From NCBI GenBank assembly GCA_009760885.1, contig CM019715.1:25841472-25905471 (forward strand): a stretch of DNA of 64,000 nt, given 5' to 3'. This document shows, piece by piece, positions 63,793 through 64,000 of the stretch (its first letter is position 1; each line of letters opens with the position of its first letter). The notes under the pieces were generated by a model. That model was given only the letters and a program-made list of their open reading frames with translations, ran no database searches and had not been told where the DNA came from. Both the position numbers and the translations under genes were made by a program. Source of the DNA: Achatina immaculata. Its lineage: Eukaryota; Mollusca; Gastropoda; Stylommatophora; Achatinidae.

Positions 63793-64000
63793 CTTTCTCC
63801 CATTTGTTCTTGTAGCTAAGTTTTATCAGAGTTTTTGTCTCCTCAGTTAACATGCAGGTGTCTGTCTGTCTGGTAGTGAATCGTTGACAGTGATAAGAAG
63901 TTTAGGCAGCAACCCATAGCTGACATGCTGGGATCAGAACTGACGAACCGAAGATGATATAGACCCTCCCCTCCCCCCACCTCTTTGCTATAGGCAACAG
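63793..64000. other. unassigned sequence at window end
   Basis: CCATAGCTGACATGCTGGGA near 63918 resembles one unit of the 34-bp minisatellite at 62 kb. Otherwise nothing recognised. Confidence 0.3.

Overview
This is repeat-saturated eukaryotic DNA. The evidence is tri- and tetranucleotide microsatellites, long minisatellites, tRNA-derived SINEs, truncated non-LTR retrotransposons (LINEs) with target-site duplications (TSDs), hAT-like and mariner-like remnants, and one ATG exon ending in a canonical splice donor. The LINE and SINE mix suggests an invertebrate, most plausibly a mollusc; that is an inference from family resemblance, not a proof. No bacterial-type gene, rRNA, functional tRNA or CRISPR array is visible. 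Most long open frames are tandem repeats whose period is a multiple of 3, so they stay open on both strands and are not genes.

Repeat families are labelled here for this window only. LINE-A copies end in (TGAC/TGAA/TGAT)n. LINE-B copies end in ASRHGT-stop running into (TGA)n. LINE-C is the FADD reverse-transcriptase copy at 42.7-43.8 kb. LINE-D, E, F, L, M, N and O are other 3' ends. Repeat G, repeat H and SINE-I, J and K are shorter dispersed repeats.

Layout. 0-5 kb: a LINE-A end, a trinucleotide array and a 1,154-bp tandem duplication. 5-10.6 kb: a 15-bp minisatellite, a LINE-C copy with a minisatellite inside it, and 37-bp and 32-bp minisatellites. 10.6-17 kb: a mariner fragment, a GC-rich LINE-leader-like region, LINE-E, F and B, and a MITE-like inverted-repeat element. 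17-21.5 kb: two tandem ~1.64-kb blocks, each with a 37-bp array and a LINE-B end, then trinucleotide repeats. 21.7-26.4 kb: a hAT-like element, LINE-A, and a 1.9-kb 27-bp array. 26.4-37 kb: SINEs, LINE-A copies, LINE-B nested in LINE-A, and several minisatellites. 37.7-38.6 kb: a hAT-like element holding a LINE relic. 38.97-39.03 kb, minus strand: a candidate real first coding exon resembling an invertebrate EF-hand (calexcitin/SCP-type) N-terminus. 40-50 kb: a 28-bp array, LINE-E, LINE-C with a 44-bp TSD, a (TATG)n array, and LINE-D and M. 50-64 kb: nested LINE-B/F, a 19-bp array split by a 1.2-kb insertion, an inverted repeat pair, a SINE-derived 60-bp array, LINE-N split by a SINE, a 1.8-kb 29-bp array, and a final LINE-A with an expanded tail.

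The most interesting theme is the link between retroposons and minisatellites. In at least three places the tandem unit can be read as an amplified piece of the LINE or SINE in which it sits. In several LINE families the ORF stop codon is itself the first unit of the microsatellite tail. No unknown multi-gene system is visible; the only non-repeat gene candidate is the single exon near 39 kb.
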